This document shows positions 7,566 to 16,885 of a stretch of 64,000 nt of DNA, piece after piece; the stretch's first letter is position 1; every line of letters begins with the position of its first letter. The position numbers and the translations under genes were made by a program. The stretch is from the NCBI RefSeq assembly GCF_023204835.1, contig NZ_CP096270.1, positions 2,046,001 to 2,110,000 of the forward strand, given 5' to 3'. The stretch comes from Salinarchaeum laminariae. Lineage in GTDB: Archaea; Halobacteriota; Halobacteria; Halobacteriales; Salinarchaeaceae. Below the pieces are notes generated by a model. That model was given only the letters and a program-made list of their open reading frames with translations. It made no database searches and was not told where the DNA came from.

Positions 7566-8231
7566 ATGGACTCCGCCGCGCTGCTGGACCTGCTGGGCAA
7601 CGAAAATCGCCGCCGTATCCTTCGCCTCCTCGCCCGCAAGCCCTGCTACGTGACGGAGATCAGTGAGTATCTGGGCGTGAGCCCGAAGGCCGTGATCGAC
7701 CACCTCCGGAAGCTCGAGGAGGCGGGGCTCGTCGAGAGCAGGATGGACGAGCGTCGCCGGAAATATTTCCATATCTCGCGAAATCTCAGGCTGGAGGTCA
7801 ACGTCTCGCCATACGAGTTTGGCGCCAAGAGCGCGTATCCGGCGAGCCGGAGCTTCGACATTACCGCCTGGCGCTACCTCACCGTCGACGTCTCGCTCGA
7901 AGATGGCGGCCAGAACCCTGGCGAGCTCGCGACGGAGCTGAGTCAGCTGCAGGACCTCGAGAACGAGCTCTCCATGGCCCAGCGCTGGGTCCAGGGGCGG
8001 ATAACCGAGACTGTCGAGGAGCTCTGCGACGCCGTCGACGGTGACGCCGACAGCGATGGCCGACTCCACGCGGATCTGCTCGTCCGACTCGCCGATGAAC
8101 CGATGGACACCACCGAGCTATCGGAGGCCGTGGACGCCCCGCCAGCCGTCGTCGAGGATGGACTCGTCGCTCTCGCCGAACAGGGAATCGTCGATCGCGA
8201 CGAGGACGGCTGGTATCTTCGCGACGACTGA
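7566..8231 (+). CDS. ArsR-like winged-helix transcription regulator
   Basis: A 221-aa cytoplasmic DNA-binding protein. Residues 1-75 are an ArsR-type winged helix: LLDLLGNENRRRILRLLARK, the helix-turn-helix VTEISEYLGVSPKAVIDHLRKLEEAGLV, then a basic wing ESRMDERRRKYFHIS. The middle (about 75-150) has a conserved-looking SPYEFGAK segment and a helical Gln/Leu region. The C-terminus (about 165-221) resembles a second, shorter helix-turn-helix (MDTTELSEAVDAPPAVVEDGLVALAEQGIV). No Cys metal site is visible, so it is not a metal sensor of the classical type. It may regulate the secreted protein just upstream, but that is inference. Confidence 0.85.
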   Translation: MDSAALLDLLGNENRRRILRLLARKPCYVTEISEYLGVSPKAVIDHLRKLEEAGLVESRMDERRRKYFHISRNLRLEVNVSPYEFGAKSAYPASRSFDITAWRYLTVDVSLEDGGQNPGELATELSQLQDLENELSMAQRWVQGRITETVEELCDAVDGDADSDGRLHADLLVRLADEPMDTTELSEAVDAPPAVVEDGLVALAEQGIVDRDEDGWYLRDD

Positions 8232-8409
8232 GCGCCTGGAACTCGTTCTTCTGCGGCCGTATTGGTTACCGAGTAAAGCCCGATACCGGCCAGCAGGTGT
8301 TGGATTTCGAGACCTCGAACGCCCGGGGCCGTCGGACCTTTTTCGCGTTCGCTCTGCTGTTTCTTCGAGAATTGCCGGCCTATCGTACAGTACACGGAAA
8401 ACCGAGTCT

Positions 8410-8420
8410 AGCAAAAATCG
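8410..8420 (-). terminator. T-tract terminator after etfA
   Basis: A run of five T on the minus strand (GATTTTTGC) 20-25 nt after the etfA stop, the usual form of an archaeal intrinsic terminator. Confidence 0.4.
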
Positions 8421-8436
8421 ACCGAACTGTGCGTTC

Positions 8437-9405
8437 TCAGGCCGTTTCGCCGCCGAACTCCTCGATGAGCGCGGGCACCACTTCGAAGAGGTCGCCGACG
8501 ATCCCGTAGTCAGCGATGTCGAAGATCGGCGCGTCGGGGTCGGTGTTGATCGCGACGATCGTCTCCGCGCCCTTCATCCCGGCGACGTGCTGGACGGCGC
8601 CGGAGATCCCGATCGCGATGTAGATGTCCGGCGTCACGGTCTTGCCTGACTGGCCAACCTGCCGGTTCTTCGGGAGCCACTCGTTGTCGACGACCGGCCG
8701 GGAGGCCGCGAGCGTCGCGCCGGTCGCGTCCACCAGCCGTTCGATCAGTTCGAGGTTCTCTTCTTCCTCGATTCCGCGGCCGATCGAGACGACGAAGTCG
8801 GCTTCTGAGATGTCGACGTCGCCCGCGCCAACCTCCTGGAAGCCCGTGACGGTGCTGTGGATCGCCGATTCGTCGACACCGGGATCGAAGGACTCCACGG
8901 TCGCATCCCCGACGCCCTCTGCGGGCGGCCACTCGCCGTCGCGAACCGAGACTACAGCGCCGGCATCGTCGGCGACTGCGACGGTCGTCTCGACCTTCGA
9001 GCCGTATCGCTCGCGGGTGACCTCGAGCCCGTCCTCGAGTGAGAGCCCGATCGCGTCGGTGACGAGCGGGAGATCGAGACGTTGTGCGATCGCGGGGACG
9101 TAGTCGAGCCCGTTGACCGAGTTCGGCGCGACGAGATAGCTCGCGTCGAGAGCGGACCAGAGCGCGTCGAGGCTCTCGACGGTGAGGTCGTGGTTGAACT
9201 CCTCGCCGTCGGTAATCGTGTGAATTGCGTCGACGCCCTCCCGGTTCAGCGAGTCGGCGAAGGCTTCGACGTCGCCGCTGATCACTGCGACGTGGAGCTC
9301 TCCGCCGGTCGCATCCGCGAGCTCTCGTCCTGCAGTGATCAGTTCGTGACTGATCGGTCGCAGATCGCCGCGACGATGCTCCGCGACTGCGAGAACGTCG
9401 CTCAT
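8437..9405 (-). CDS. etfA: Electron transfer flavoprotein alpha subunit
   Basis: A 322-aa FAD-binding subunit of the ETF heterodimer, which passes electrons from acyl-CoA and similar dehydrogenases to the quinone pool. The C-terminal FAD domain is clear: [56 protein letters not shown] and [20 protein letters not shown]. The N-terminal Rossmann-like half is complete ([10 protein letters not shown]). It overlaps etfB by four bases (9402-9405), so the two are translationally coupled, with etfB first. No ferredoxin domain is fused. Confidence 0.95.
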   Translation of the reverse strand: MSDVLAVAEHRRGDLRPISHELITAGRELADATGGELHVAVISGDVEAFADSLNREGVDAIHTITDGEEFNHDLTVESLDALWSALDASYLVAPNSVNGLDYVPAIAQRLDLPLVTDAIGLSLEDGLEVTRERYGSKVETTVAVADDAGAVVSVRDGEWPPAEGVGDATVESFDPGVDESAIHSTVTGFQEVGAGDVDISEADFVVSIGRGIEEEENLELIERLVDATGATLAASRPVVDNEWLPKNRQVGQSGKTVTPDIYIAIGISGAVQHVAGMKGAETIVAINTDPDAPIFDIADYGIVGDLFEVVPALIEEFGGETA

Positions 9406-10223
9406 CCCTCGATCACCCCCGAATCACGGAGGAATGCAGCGAGCTCCCCGGCGGTCGACTCGGCGTCGCCCTCCCAGATCGTCGCGTCGCTGGTGGTCTC
9501 TGGCTCGTAAAGTGCGGTCGTTTCGAGCGCTCCGGTGACTGCGTCGGTTCCGATCCCGAGATCGTCGAGATCGAGCACCGTCAGTTCCTTTGACTGTGCT
9601 TGCCGGATTCCTCGAAGGCTCGCGTAGCGAGGTTCGTTGATTCCGGTCTGGATCGTCAGCACTGCGGGCAGTGGTACGTCGGTCAGCTCTTCGATGCCCC
9701 CCTCGAGCTCGCGATGAACCGACGCCGTGCCGGCGTCGGGATCGACCTCGAGATCGTTGACGACGGCCGCCCACGCGTCGTCGATTTCTTCTGCAAGTGC
9801 AACGCCAGTTGAGGCGAACGCCGCGTCGGCCGACTGGACCCCAGAGAGGACGAGATCCGGCTCTTCGCGTTCGACGATGGCCGAGAGGAGCTCGACTCGA
9901 ACGCGCGTGTCGAGAAGACCGTCTGCTGGCGTCTCGTCACCGGCCCCATCCGCGGTAAGCGCGTCGTCCCAGATTCGGACGGCGCGATCTGCGCCCTTCG
10001 CCAGGGCCATCCGGATCGTTTCGTCGCTTCGCTCGGGCCCGATGGTCGCCGTGACGACCTCCACGTCGTCGTAGGCCTCCGACAGCTGCACGGCGGATTC
10101 GAGCGCGTACTCGTCCCACTCGTTGAGGTCGTACTCCAGAGCAGACTCGGCGATTTCGCCGTCTTCGATGACGACTTCGTCGCCAAGCTGGCCGACCTCC
10201 TTCACCGTTACCAGAATCTGCAT
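9402..10223 (-). CDS. etfB: Electron transfer flavoprotein beta subunit
   Basis: A 273-aa AMP-binding subunit of ETF. It starts MQILVTVKEVGQLGDEVVI and carries LNEWDEYALESAVQLSE, TATIGPERSDETIRMALAKGADRAVRI and the signature-like region LSGVQSADAAFASTGVALAE, all typical of EtfB. A TATA-like GGATTTATCT is centred 29 nt before the ATG, so the message is probably leaderless. It forms a two-gene operon with etfA. Beta-oxidation or another flavin dehydrogenase partner is expected elsewhere in the genome. Confidence 0.95.
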   Translation of the reverse strand: MQILVTVKEVGQLGDEVVIEDGEIAESALEYDLNEWDEYALESAVQLSEAYDDVEVVTATIGPERSDETIRMALAKGADRAVRIWDDALTADGAGDETPADGLLDTRVRVELLSAIVEREEPDLVLSGVQSADAAFASTGVALAEEIDDAWAAVVNDLEVDPDAGTASVHRELEGGIEELTDVPLPAVLTIQTGINEPRYASLRGIRQAQSKELTVLDLDDLGIGTDAVTGALETTALYEPETTSDATIWEGDAESTAGELAAFLRDSGVIEG

Positions 10224-10246
10224 GGTTCAAATCTGGGGCGGTCGGG

Positions 10247-10257
10247 AGATAAATCCT
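10247..10257 (-). promoter_or_regulatory. TATA box of the etfBA operon
   Basis: GGATTTATCTC on the minus strand, centred about 29 nt before the etfB ATG. Confidence 0.5.
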
Positions 10258-10374
10258 TGCGGAACTGGAAGCAACCCTACGAGAGTTGCAACTTCACGCG
10301 TAATGCCTCGATTCTGCACACTATCGTCCGTTATCGGAAGTCTTCCGTCGGAGTAAACGACAGAGCCGTTCTTC

Positions 10375-11628
10375 TCACTCCGGGTCCGTAACGTCGACGT
10401 CCGGGAGCGTGATGAGGTTCTCGCGGCCGATCCGGAGCTTGTCGATGCGGTCCTCCTCGTCCATGCGTGAGAGCAACTGGGACACCTTCGCGTTCGACCA
10501 GCCGGTCTCGGTGACGATGTTCGCCTGCTTCATCCGCCCACCGTTTTCCTCGAGTAGCTGCTGGACTCGTTCCTCATCGGAGAGGAGCTCTGGGTCCACA
10601 GACTCGCCCTCCGCATCGCCGTTACTGGTCTCAGTCTCTTGGGAAGCGGACTGTTCGGTGGCGTCGGCTGCCGGCGAAGGTTCAGCGTCGGCGACGGCGG
10701 TCGTCCCGCTGTTCGCGCTCGACGACGCGCTATCGTGGTCCGTCCCGCCGTTCGGCTGCTCGTCGCGCGTTGGGCGCTCTCCGAGGATTGGTAGGGCGGC
10801 GACAAATTCTCCTGCGCGGTCGAGCAGATCGTCGGAGCGGTCGTCGTCGGAACGGTCGCTCAGGACTTGCCACCCGAAGAGCAGTACCGTCAGCACGATC
10901 AGGGCGACGACGAGGCCGAGCACGATTGTCATGCCAAAGGTCGAGGTGCTGGTGGATTCCTCGAAGGTCGCGCGGAGATCCGCCTCCTCGAAGGTGACCG
11001 GTCCATCCCAGACCAGCGCGTCGTCGTCGATCTGGGGACCGGAGGGGCTCTCGGTGACGGAGTACCCCTCTGGCGCCTGGATACGTAACTGCTGGCCGCT
11101 GGACAGTCCACCGAGCCAGATTCCCTGGCCCGTGTGGAAGGCGTCGCCGACGGTGAGATTGGCCTCGTTGACGGTCGCGAAGTTCGTCCACGTGAACCGA
11201 TACTCGAGCGTACCGACGTCGTCGCCGTCTCGAGTCGTCCGTGGACCGTTCTCTACCAACTCCATGGAACGCCCCGTCGTTGCAGCGACATCGTCGACGA
11301 TTTCCACGTAGGTTCCGTAGCCGAGACGGCCGTGCTCGCCGTTCTCGTACTCGGCAGCGAGGCGATCGAACGCCGCGCTCTGGTTCTCACTCGCAGTAGG
11401 GAACTCCTTCGAGAGAACGAATCGAGCGTCCCCGTCGGACTGGATCTCGATCTCTATCGTCTCGGGACTCGTGAGGTTCGACGTATCTCCGGACTGAATC
11501 GGGGCGAGATCGACGCCGCTGTCGCTCGCAACTGGGGAGGGCGTGGAGGACGCGCCAGAGACGACCGTCGCTCCCGTGAGGGCGACGATCAGGAGGCAGC
11601 AGGTCAGGGCGGCCGCGGTGGTCCGCAT
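10375..11628 (-). CDS. Membrane-anchored winged-helix transcription factor
   Basis: A 417-aa one-component regulator candidate. The order is: signal sequence (residues 1-25, MRTTAAALTCCLLIVALTGA), an extracytoplasmic domain of about 230 residues, one transmembrane helix (MTIVLGLVVALIVLTVLLFGW), a basic/acidic juxtamembrane stretch, a low-complexity Ser/Glu/Ala linker of about 80 residues, and a C-terminal winged helix (about 350-410) containing VQQLLEENGGRMKQANIV, WSNAKVSQLLSRM and DRIDKLRIGRENLI. The topology puts the sensor outside and the DNA-binding domain inside. The frame is open far upstream, but the ATG at 11628 begins the signal sequence. The gene is divergent from the secreted protein at 11855, a likely partner or target. 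It resembles haloarchaeal DUF7343/DUF7345-type proteins; those names are from memory. Confidence 0.8.
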   Translation of the reverse strand: MRTTAAALTCCLLIVALTGATVVSGASSTPSPVASDSGVDLAPIQSGDTSNLTSPETIEIEIQSDGDARFVLSKEFPTASENQSAAFDRLAAEYENGEHGRLGYGTYVEIVDDVAATTGRSMELVENGPRTTRDGDDVGTLEYRFTWTNFATVNEANLTVGDAFHTGQGIWLGGLSSGQQLRIQAPEGYSVTESPSGPQIDDDALVWDGPVTFEEADLRATFEESTSTSTFGMTIVLGLVVALIVLTVLLFGWQVLSDRSDDDRSDDLLDRAGEFVAALPILGERPTRDEQPNGGTDHDSASSSANSGTTAVADAEPSPAADATEQSASQETETSNGDAEGESVDPELLSDEERVQQLLEENGGRMKQANIVTETGWSNAKVSQLLSRMDEEDRIDKLRIGRENLITLPDVDVTDPE

Positions 11629-11854
11629 ACCACCGCATCCACGATCCGGGGGCAAAATGTTTTCTATGGCCAATAAAACGTCTGAAGCCGTTTGAAACGG
11701 TTTCGTGGCATCTGCATCGTCCTCCTGGGAGAATATCGGCTCTATTCGTGCGGATGCCGGAAGCGACGATCGCGCAGACCGCCGTGGGACTGCGGTCGGT
11801 TCACATGGAGCACTGTCGGTTAGCTTATGAGGACCGTGTGTATACGCTCGTGCA

Positions 11855-13144
11855 ATGGTCCCCTCCACGCGACCGCGGATCGCAGTCGTCACCTGTCTGG
11901 TGCTTCTGCTCGCCATGGCGGCGCCCGGCGCGGCCGGCCCACAGCTCGCTGCCGATTCGCCGGCGACCGGTGCCGCCACTGGACACACGGTCCAGCCACA
12001 GCCTGCAGGCGACCTCGCGCTGCCAGAACGGGTGGTGCTCCCCGGACAAACTAGCCACGGATCGGTAGTCATCGGGGCGGAAGCGGCCGCTGCACTCGAC
12101 GGCAGTGGCGCGAACCTCGAGGGTGCCTACCAGCGGCACCTTCTGCGAGAACGGTTCGAGAGCGCGGACGGCACCGCAGCAAAACGATCCGTCCTGCAGG
12201 AGGCCGTCGACGATCTCGAAACGGACGTCGAGGGCCTTCGATCCGAGGAACGATCCGCCCGAATCGCCTACCGAAACGGAGAGCTGAGCGAGCGCGGCTT
12301 TCTGATCGAACTCGTCAGCATCCACAAACGCGCCCAGGAGCTAGAACAGACTGCTGACCTGATCGCGCCCACCGCCGCGGACGGACTCGCCGACGACGTA
12401 TCTGCAACCGGTGTCGCTGCGCAGATCAGGGCGCTTCAGGGGAGTCTAATCGCCCGACAGGGACCTGTTCGCTCGTACCTGGGTGACGTGGTCGTAGGTG
12501 ATAGTCCGCCACAGCGCGTCTACGTGTCCGTCTCCCGCAACGGAACCGTCCTCTCGATGATCGAGGATGGCACATACCACCGCGAGGCCAACAGGGACGA
12601 CCTGCTCGTTGATGGGCCGGAGCAGGGGATCACCTATAGCGAGGCGTTCGATCTCACCCAGAATGAACTCTATTCACAGTACGCCTCGAACTACGACTTC
12701 ACGACGGTAGGAAGGGGTTCTGACGGCGTCATCGGGCAGTTCTACTTGGTACTGGGCGAGGGGGAGGCCAGCTACGAGCACGGAACGCTCCGCAGCTACA
12801 TCGACGCTGTCTCACAGAACGTGTTCTGGGAGTACCAGCGAATGGAACTCGACGGTGATCTGCCGATCGAGGAGCCGTCCGAGACGACCGCGGGCAACCT
12901 CACGCTCGCCGTTCAACCCACATATCCGAGCGGGCCCGCTAAAGTAACCGTGACGGAAGACGGCGAGCCGGTCTCGAACGTCTCTGTAGCCGTCGGAGGC
13001 ACGCCCGTCTCCAGGACCGGCACGAACGGAACTGCCTGGGTCGTGCTCCCATACGAATCGCCGGTGGTCTCGGTCGCGTCGGACGACGCTGCAGTGAGCA
13101 CGTCCATCGAGTGGTCGACGCAGTACCAGGCCGAGAGCAACTAG
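11855..13144 (+). CDS. Secreted DUF7096-like protein
   Basis: A 429-aa exported protein. Residues 1-28 are a signal peptide (RPRIAVVTCLVLLLAMAAPGAAG). A mostly helical middle follows (about 90-220, with VDDLETDVEGLRSEERSARIAYRNGELSERGF), then an alpha/beta region (YVSVSRNGTVLSMIEDGTYHREAN), and a C-terminal Ig-like beta domain (TVTEDGEPVSNVSVAVGGTPV). There is no obvious membrane anchor at the C-terminus. It faces the membrane-anchored winged-helix gene across a 226-bp divergent region, an arrangement that suggests co-regulation or signalling between them. Function unknown. Confidence 0.75.
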   Translation: MVPSTRPRIAVVTCLVLLLAMAAPGAAGPQLAADSPATGAATGHTVQPQPAGDLALPERVVLPGQTSHGSVVIGAEAAAALDGSGANLEGAYQRHLLRERFESADGTAAKRSVLQEAVDDLETDVEGLRSEERSARIAYRNGELSERGFLIELVSIHKRAQELEQTADLIAPTAADGLADDVSATGVAAQIRALQGSLIARQGPVRSYLGDVVVGDSPPQRVYVSVSRNGTVLSMIEDGTYHREANRDDLLVDGPEQGITYSEAFDLTQNELYSQYASNYDFTTVGRGSDGVIGQFYLVLGEGEASYEHGTLRSYIDAVSQNVFWEYQRMELDGDLPIEEPSETTAGNLTLAVQPTYPSGPAKVTVTEDGEPVSNVSVAVGGTPVSRTGTNGTAWVVLPYESPVVSVASDDAAVSTSIEWSTQYQAESN

Positions 13145-13307
13145 GCCGCGTCGAAACCGGCCGGTCGTCGAGCAATCTCCTCGCTATGCGTACACCCTGG
13201 CTGAGAGCCGTCGGGCCGTACAGCCCACCGATCTCACTGAGTTGTTCTCATTCGCGTCGCCAGCACGCGTCGATGCCAGAATCGTCGGCGGGTAGCTGTT
13301 CGTTCCG

Positions 13308-13928
13308 TTACTCGGGAACGCGGGCCATCGAAATGACTGCGACGTCCGGCTTGTGGGAAGGACCGTCGGTCCAGTGCTCGACCTCCTCGAACCCTGCTGC
13401 CTCGAACATCCTGTCGGCCTCTGCTTCGCCGTAGAAGAGCATGATCGCGTTCGCTAGTGCGCGACCAATCCGGGATTTCGGCTCGTTCGGTCCGACGATC
13501 AGCACGGTTCCACCGGGCCGACAGACGCGTCGGATCTCGCGGAGGGTCTGGACCGGCTCGGGCCAGTACTCGATCGATCCGGATGACCAGACCTTGTCGA
13601 AGCTGTCGGTCTCGTAGGGGAGTCGCTCGGCGTCGCCGAGGACGAACTCGACGCGATCGTCGTCGCCGAGCTTCCCGAGGGCTCGCTCGAGCTGGTGAGG
13701 GCTCTGGTCGAGTCCATAGACATCGTCGGTTTCCTCGACGAGGGCCTGCGTCGCGAAGCCTGTCCCACAGCCGACGTCGAGGACGCGATCATCGGCGTCG
13801 ACGTCGAAGCGGTCGATCGCGTCGTCCCGCATCGACTCCGTCCAGATGAACGGGTTGATCCGATCGTAGATCCGCGAGAGGTACTTGTAAAACAGCCGGG
13901 CCCGACCCTTGTCCTCGAGGATTCCCAT
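13308..13928 (-). CDS. SAM-dependent methyltransferase resembling plant VTE3
   Basis: A 206-aa class I methyltransferase with SAM motif I VLDVGCGTGFATQAL, followed by GLDQSPHQLERA, GDAERLPYETDSFDKVWSSG, SIEYWPEP and VLIVGPNEP. This set of motifs is the one seen in MPBQ/MSBQ methyltransferase (plant VTE3), a family shared between plants and archaea. By analogy it probably methylates a prenylated quinol, most likely in menaquinone synthesis, at the membrane face. A C-terminal membrane anchor like that of the plant enzyme is not seen. The ATG at 13928 (MGILEDKG) is preferred over one two codons earlier (13934). It is the gene next to the divergent ATP synthase operon. Confidence 0.75.
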   Translation of the reverse strand: MGILEDKGRARLFYKYLSRIYDRINPFIWTESMRDDAIDRFDVDADDRVLDVGCGTGFATQALVEETDDVYGLDQSPHQLERALGKLGDDDRVEFVLGDAERLPYETDSFDKVWSSGSIEYWPEPVQTLREIRRVCRPGGTVLIVGPNEPKSRIGRALANAIMLFYGEAEADRMFEAAGFEEVEHWTDGPSHKPDVAVISMARVPE

Positions 13929-14035
13929 CGCCATTGGATTCGGAGAGGGTCGCCATAACGCTGGCTATGCGGTTCCACCGGTAGAGGCTGTGGGAGGCCC
14001 GGCTCCAGTTTCTTCCACCGAGGTCTTTCGCAACC

Positions 14036-14043
14036 GGTATAAG
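14036..14043 (+). promoter_or_regulatory. TATA box of the ATP synthase operon
   Basis: GGTATAAG about 36 nt before the atpH ATG at 14077, predicting a start of transcription about 10 nt upstream of the coding region. Confidence 0.55.
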
Positions 14044-14076
14044 CGGGTCCTGACAACTCACGGCTGCGTATCGCAT

Positions 14077-14409
14077 ATGCCGAGGCCAGAAGTTCTGGAA
14101 CGTGTCAAGGAGGCCGAGCGGGAGGCTGACGAGATCGTCGCAGAGGCCGAGGCTGATCGCGAGGAGCGCCTCGCGGAAGCCCGCGAGCGCGCCGAGGAGA
14201 TCCGCGAGGATGCGGAGGCGGAGGCGCGCGATCTGCGCGAGCGACGACTCGAGGCTGCCCGCGAGGAGATCGAACAGGAGCGAGACCAAATTCTCGAGGA
14301 CGGCCGCGACGACCGGGAGGAGCTCGAAGCCGCTGCTGAAGAGCGCCTGGACGACGTGGTCGACGACGTCCTCGATCTTGTAGAGACGGCGGTGCATGCT
14401 CAGACCTGA
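14077..14409 (+). CDS. atpH: A-type ATP synthase subunit H
   Basis: A 110-aa, almost wholly helical, Glu/Arg/Ala-rich coiled-coil protein (EREADEIVAEAEADREERLAEA...), the peripheral-stalk partner of subunit E. The frame is open from 13909, but the ATG at 14077 (MPRPEVLERVKEAE) starts the coiled coil and sits correctly behind the TATA box. It overlaps atpI by 14 bp and heads the nine-subunit operon. Confidence 0.9.
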   Translation: MPRPEVLERVKEAEREADEIVAEAEADREERLAEARERAEEIREDAEAEARDLRERRLEAAREEIEQERDQILEDGRDDREELEAAAEERLDDVVDDVLDLVETAVHAQT

Positions 14410-16597
14410 GCGGATGAGCAAGGTCGCGGTGACCGGCTCCAAGTCCGTTATGGACGAGGTCATCGAGGCCATGCACGAACTCAATCGGGTCCACCTCACG
14501 GACTACGATGGGTCCTGGGACTCCTTCGACAACGGGGATCCCGTGGAGGGGGCCGACGAGGCCTCCGAGCGACTCGTCACCGTCCGCGGACTCGAGAGTA
14601 CGCTCGATCTCGACGCGACGGAGGTACGACCCGAGCACGGGTTCGACCCGTCGTCGCTCGAGGAGCGACTCGCCTCGGTCCGATCCGAGGTCAACGAACT
14701 CGACGACCGTCGCCAGGAGCTCCGTCAGGAGCGCCGGGAGCTCGAGGAGCGGATCGGTGCGCTCGAGCCGTTTGCGCGGCTCGGCATCGATCTCGACCTC
14801 CTCACGGGTTACGACGAAATCAGCGTCGTGGTCGGTGAGGGCGACGAGGGCGCCGTCCGGGACGCGTACAGAGCGTCCGAGGACGTCCGCGCCGTCGAGC
14901 TGTTTGGCGGCGACGGCGTCGTCGCTGCTGCGGTCGCTCCCGCAGAGGGTGTCGACCACGAAGACGCCGTCGCAGATCCGCTCGTCGGCGTCGACTTCAC
15001 GCGTCTCGAGGTACCCGACACCGACGGGTCCCCCGAAGAGGTCGTCGAAGAGCTCCGCCACGAGAGCCGAGAACTCGAGGCAGAACTCGAGAGCCTGACC
15101 GCCGATCTCGAGGAGCTGAAACTCAAGGTCGGTGGGTTCCTCCTCGCCGCAGAGGAGTATCTGACCACTCAGGTGCAGAAGGCGGAGGCGCCGCTGCGTT
15201 TTGCAACGACGAAGAACAGCTTCGTCGCCGAGGGGTGGATCCCGACGTCGGACCTCGCGTCCGTCGAGGGCGCCCTTCGAGACGCCGTCGGTGACCGGAT
15301 CGAGTTCGAGGAACTCGAACGCGCCGAGTACGACCGACACGGCGCTGTCGCCAACCACGACGACGCAACTGGCGACTCTCACGGCGACGGTTCGACTGGA
15401 GCGGCGGGCGCAGCGGGCGCCGGTGCCGCTAGCGAGGCGTCGGACGAAGAGGTGGCCGCCGATGGCGGCGTCGTCACCGTTCCCGACGATCCTCCGACAG
15501 TGCAGGACAATCCCGAACCGACGACGCCCTTCGAGGTGCTCGTCGGGGCTGTCGGTCGCCCGAACTACTCCGAGCTCGATCCGACGATCGTGCTCTTCCT
15601 GACGTTCCCCGTGTTCTTCGGCTTCATGATCGGGGACGTCGGATATGGCGCCGTCTACGCCCTGATCGGGCTCTTCGCCATGCGCCGGTTCGACAGCGAT
15701 GCCATCCAGCAGTTCGGGATGGTCGTCGTCTGGGCCGGCATTCTCACGATCGTCTTTGGCGTGTTCTACGGAGAGATTTTCGGGCTCCACCAGCTCGGCG
15801 AGTGGATCTGGGGCGGTCATCCACCACTCCGGAAAGGGCTTAGCTACGGCGAGTGGGCCACCGGCTGGCTCGTCGTCGCGGTCCTGGCTGGCTGGGTCCA
15901 CCTCACGATCGGGTGGATCTTCGACTTCGTCGACAACTACACGCTGCACGGACTGAAAGACGCCGTGCTGGAGTCGGGCTCGTGGCTCGCGATGCTGACT
16001 GGCATCTGGGTGTGGGTGTTCAGCACCCACCTCGAGGGCACGAAACCCGAACTCCTCTTCACGACGTTCGACGGCCACCCGTTCGCGTTCGGCTTTGCCG
16101 GCTTCGCGCCGAGCATCGGCTACGTCGGCATCGGGCTGCTCGTTCTGGGCATCGTCCTCCTGGCTGTGGGTCCGACCCACGAGCTTCCGGAGGTCGCACA
16201 GCCGTTCGCACACACGCTATCCTACACCCGGTTGACCGCGGTGTTGCTCTCGAAGGCAGGGATGGCGCTGGTCGTGAACATGCTGTACTTCGGTGCCTAC
16301 CAGGACGAGAAGGGAGCGTACCACTACATGATTGACCACGGCCCTCACTACGCCGAGACTCACGAGGGCGCGGAGATCGTGTTCTCCGGGCTCTGGCACG
16401 CAGGCCCAGCCGGCCAAATCGGTGGGCTGCTGGTGTTGCTGATCGGCCACCTCGTCGTACTCGCGATTGGCGTAAGCGCCATGATTCAGGCTATTCGCCT
16501 GGAGTACGTCGAGTTCTTTGGGAAGTTTTATGAGGGCAGTGGGGAGAACTACGATCCGTTCGGTTCGGATCGAGATTCGACTGAGAGCACTACGTAA
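14396..16597 (+). CDS. atpI: A-type ATP synthase subunit I (a subunit)
   Basis: A 733-aa membrane subunit that forms the ion half-channels and binds the peripheral stalk. Residues about 1-320 are the cytoplasmic domain, including the coiled coil ELDDRRQELRQERRELEERI. Residues about 325-380 are an Ala/Gly/Asp low-complexity linker. From about 395 comes the membrane domain with seven or eight helices: FLTFPVFFGFMIGDVGYGAVYALIG, VFYGEIFGLHQLG, and the essential-Arg region VAQPFAHTLSYTRLTAVLLSKAGMAL. The ATG at 14396 overlaps the end of atpH. Proton rather than sodium coupling is usual in haloarchaea and is not proved here. Confidence 0.95.
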   Translation: MLRPERMSKVAVTGSKSVMDEVIEAMHELNRVHLTDYDGSWDSFDNGDPVEGADEASERLVTVRGLESTLDLDATEVRPEHGFDPSSLEERLASVRSEVNELDDRRQELRQERRELEERIGALEPFARLGIDLDLLTGYDEISVVVGEGDEGAVRDAYRASEDVRAVELFGGDGVVAAAVAPAEGVDHEDAVADPLVGVDFTRLEVPDTDGSPEEVVEELRHESRELEAELESLTADLEELKLKVGGFLLAAEEYLTTQVQKAEAPLRFATTKNSFVAEGWIPTSDLASVEGALRDAVGDRIEFEELERAEYDRHGAVANHDDATGDSHGDGSTGAAGAAGAGAASEASDEEVAADGGVVTVPDDPPTVQDNPEPTTPFEVLVGAVGRPNYSELDPTIVLFLTFPVFFGFMIGDVGYGAVYALIGLFAMRRFDSDAIQQFGMVVVWAGILTIVFGVFYGEIFGLHQLGEWIWGGHPPLRKGLSYGEWATGWLVVAVLAGWVHLTIGWIFDFVDNYTLHGLKDAVLESGSWLAMLTGIWVWVFSTHLEGTKPELLFTTFDGHPFAFGFAGFAPSIGYVGIGLLVLGIVLLAVGPTHELPEVAQPFAHTLSYTRLTAVLLSKAGMALVVNMLYFGAYQDEKGAYHYMIDHGPHYAETHEGAEIVFSGLWHAGPAGQIGGLLVLLIGHLVVLAIGVSAMIQAIRLEYVEFFGKFYEGSGENYDPFGSDRDSTESTT

Positions 16598-16606
16598 ACT
16601 CAATCC

Positions 16607-16867
16607 ATGATCGACACAATCGACGCTGCGAGCATCGTACTACAGCAGGAAAGCGTTCAGAAGCTGTTCCTCAACAACAAGGGTGCGGCCGCTATCGCGG
16701 TCGGACTTGCGGCGATCGGTACGGGCTATGCCCAGCGTGGGATCGGTTCGGCCGCAGTCGGCGCCGTCGCCGAGGACAGCGACAACCTGGTTCCGGGGCT
16801 CATCTTCACTGCGCTTCCGGAGACGCTGATCATTATCGCGCTCGTGACCATCTTCGTCGTCCCGTAA
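16607..16867 (+). CDS. atpK: A-type ATP synthase subunit K (c-ring proteolipid)
   Basis: An 86-aa two-helix proteolipid. Helix one is KGAAAIAVGLAAIGTGYAQRGIG. Helix two holds the ion-carrying Glu in FTALPETLIIIALVTIFVV. The N-terminal 25 residues (TIDAASIVLQQESVQKLFLNN) are polar rather than a normal signal sequence. It lies 9 bp after atpI. Confidence 0.95.
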   Translation: MIDTIDAASIVLQQESVQKLFLNNKGAAAIAVGLAAIGTGYAQRGIGSAAVGAVAEDSDNLVPGLIFTALPETLIIIALVTIFVVP

Positions 16868-16885
16868 CGAGGACCGTTTTCCACA

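Noticed and set aside
14105..16213. A 702-codon open frame antisense to atpI
   Set aside because: It mirrors the codon pattern of atpI on the other strand, has no domain, and its sequence is Arg/Glu/Pro-rich as expected from antisense of a GC-rich gene.
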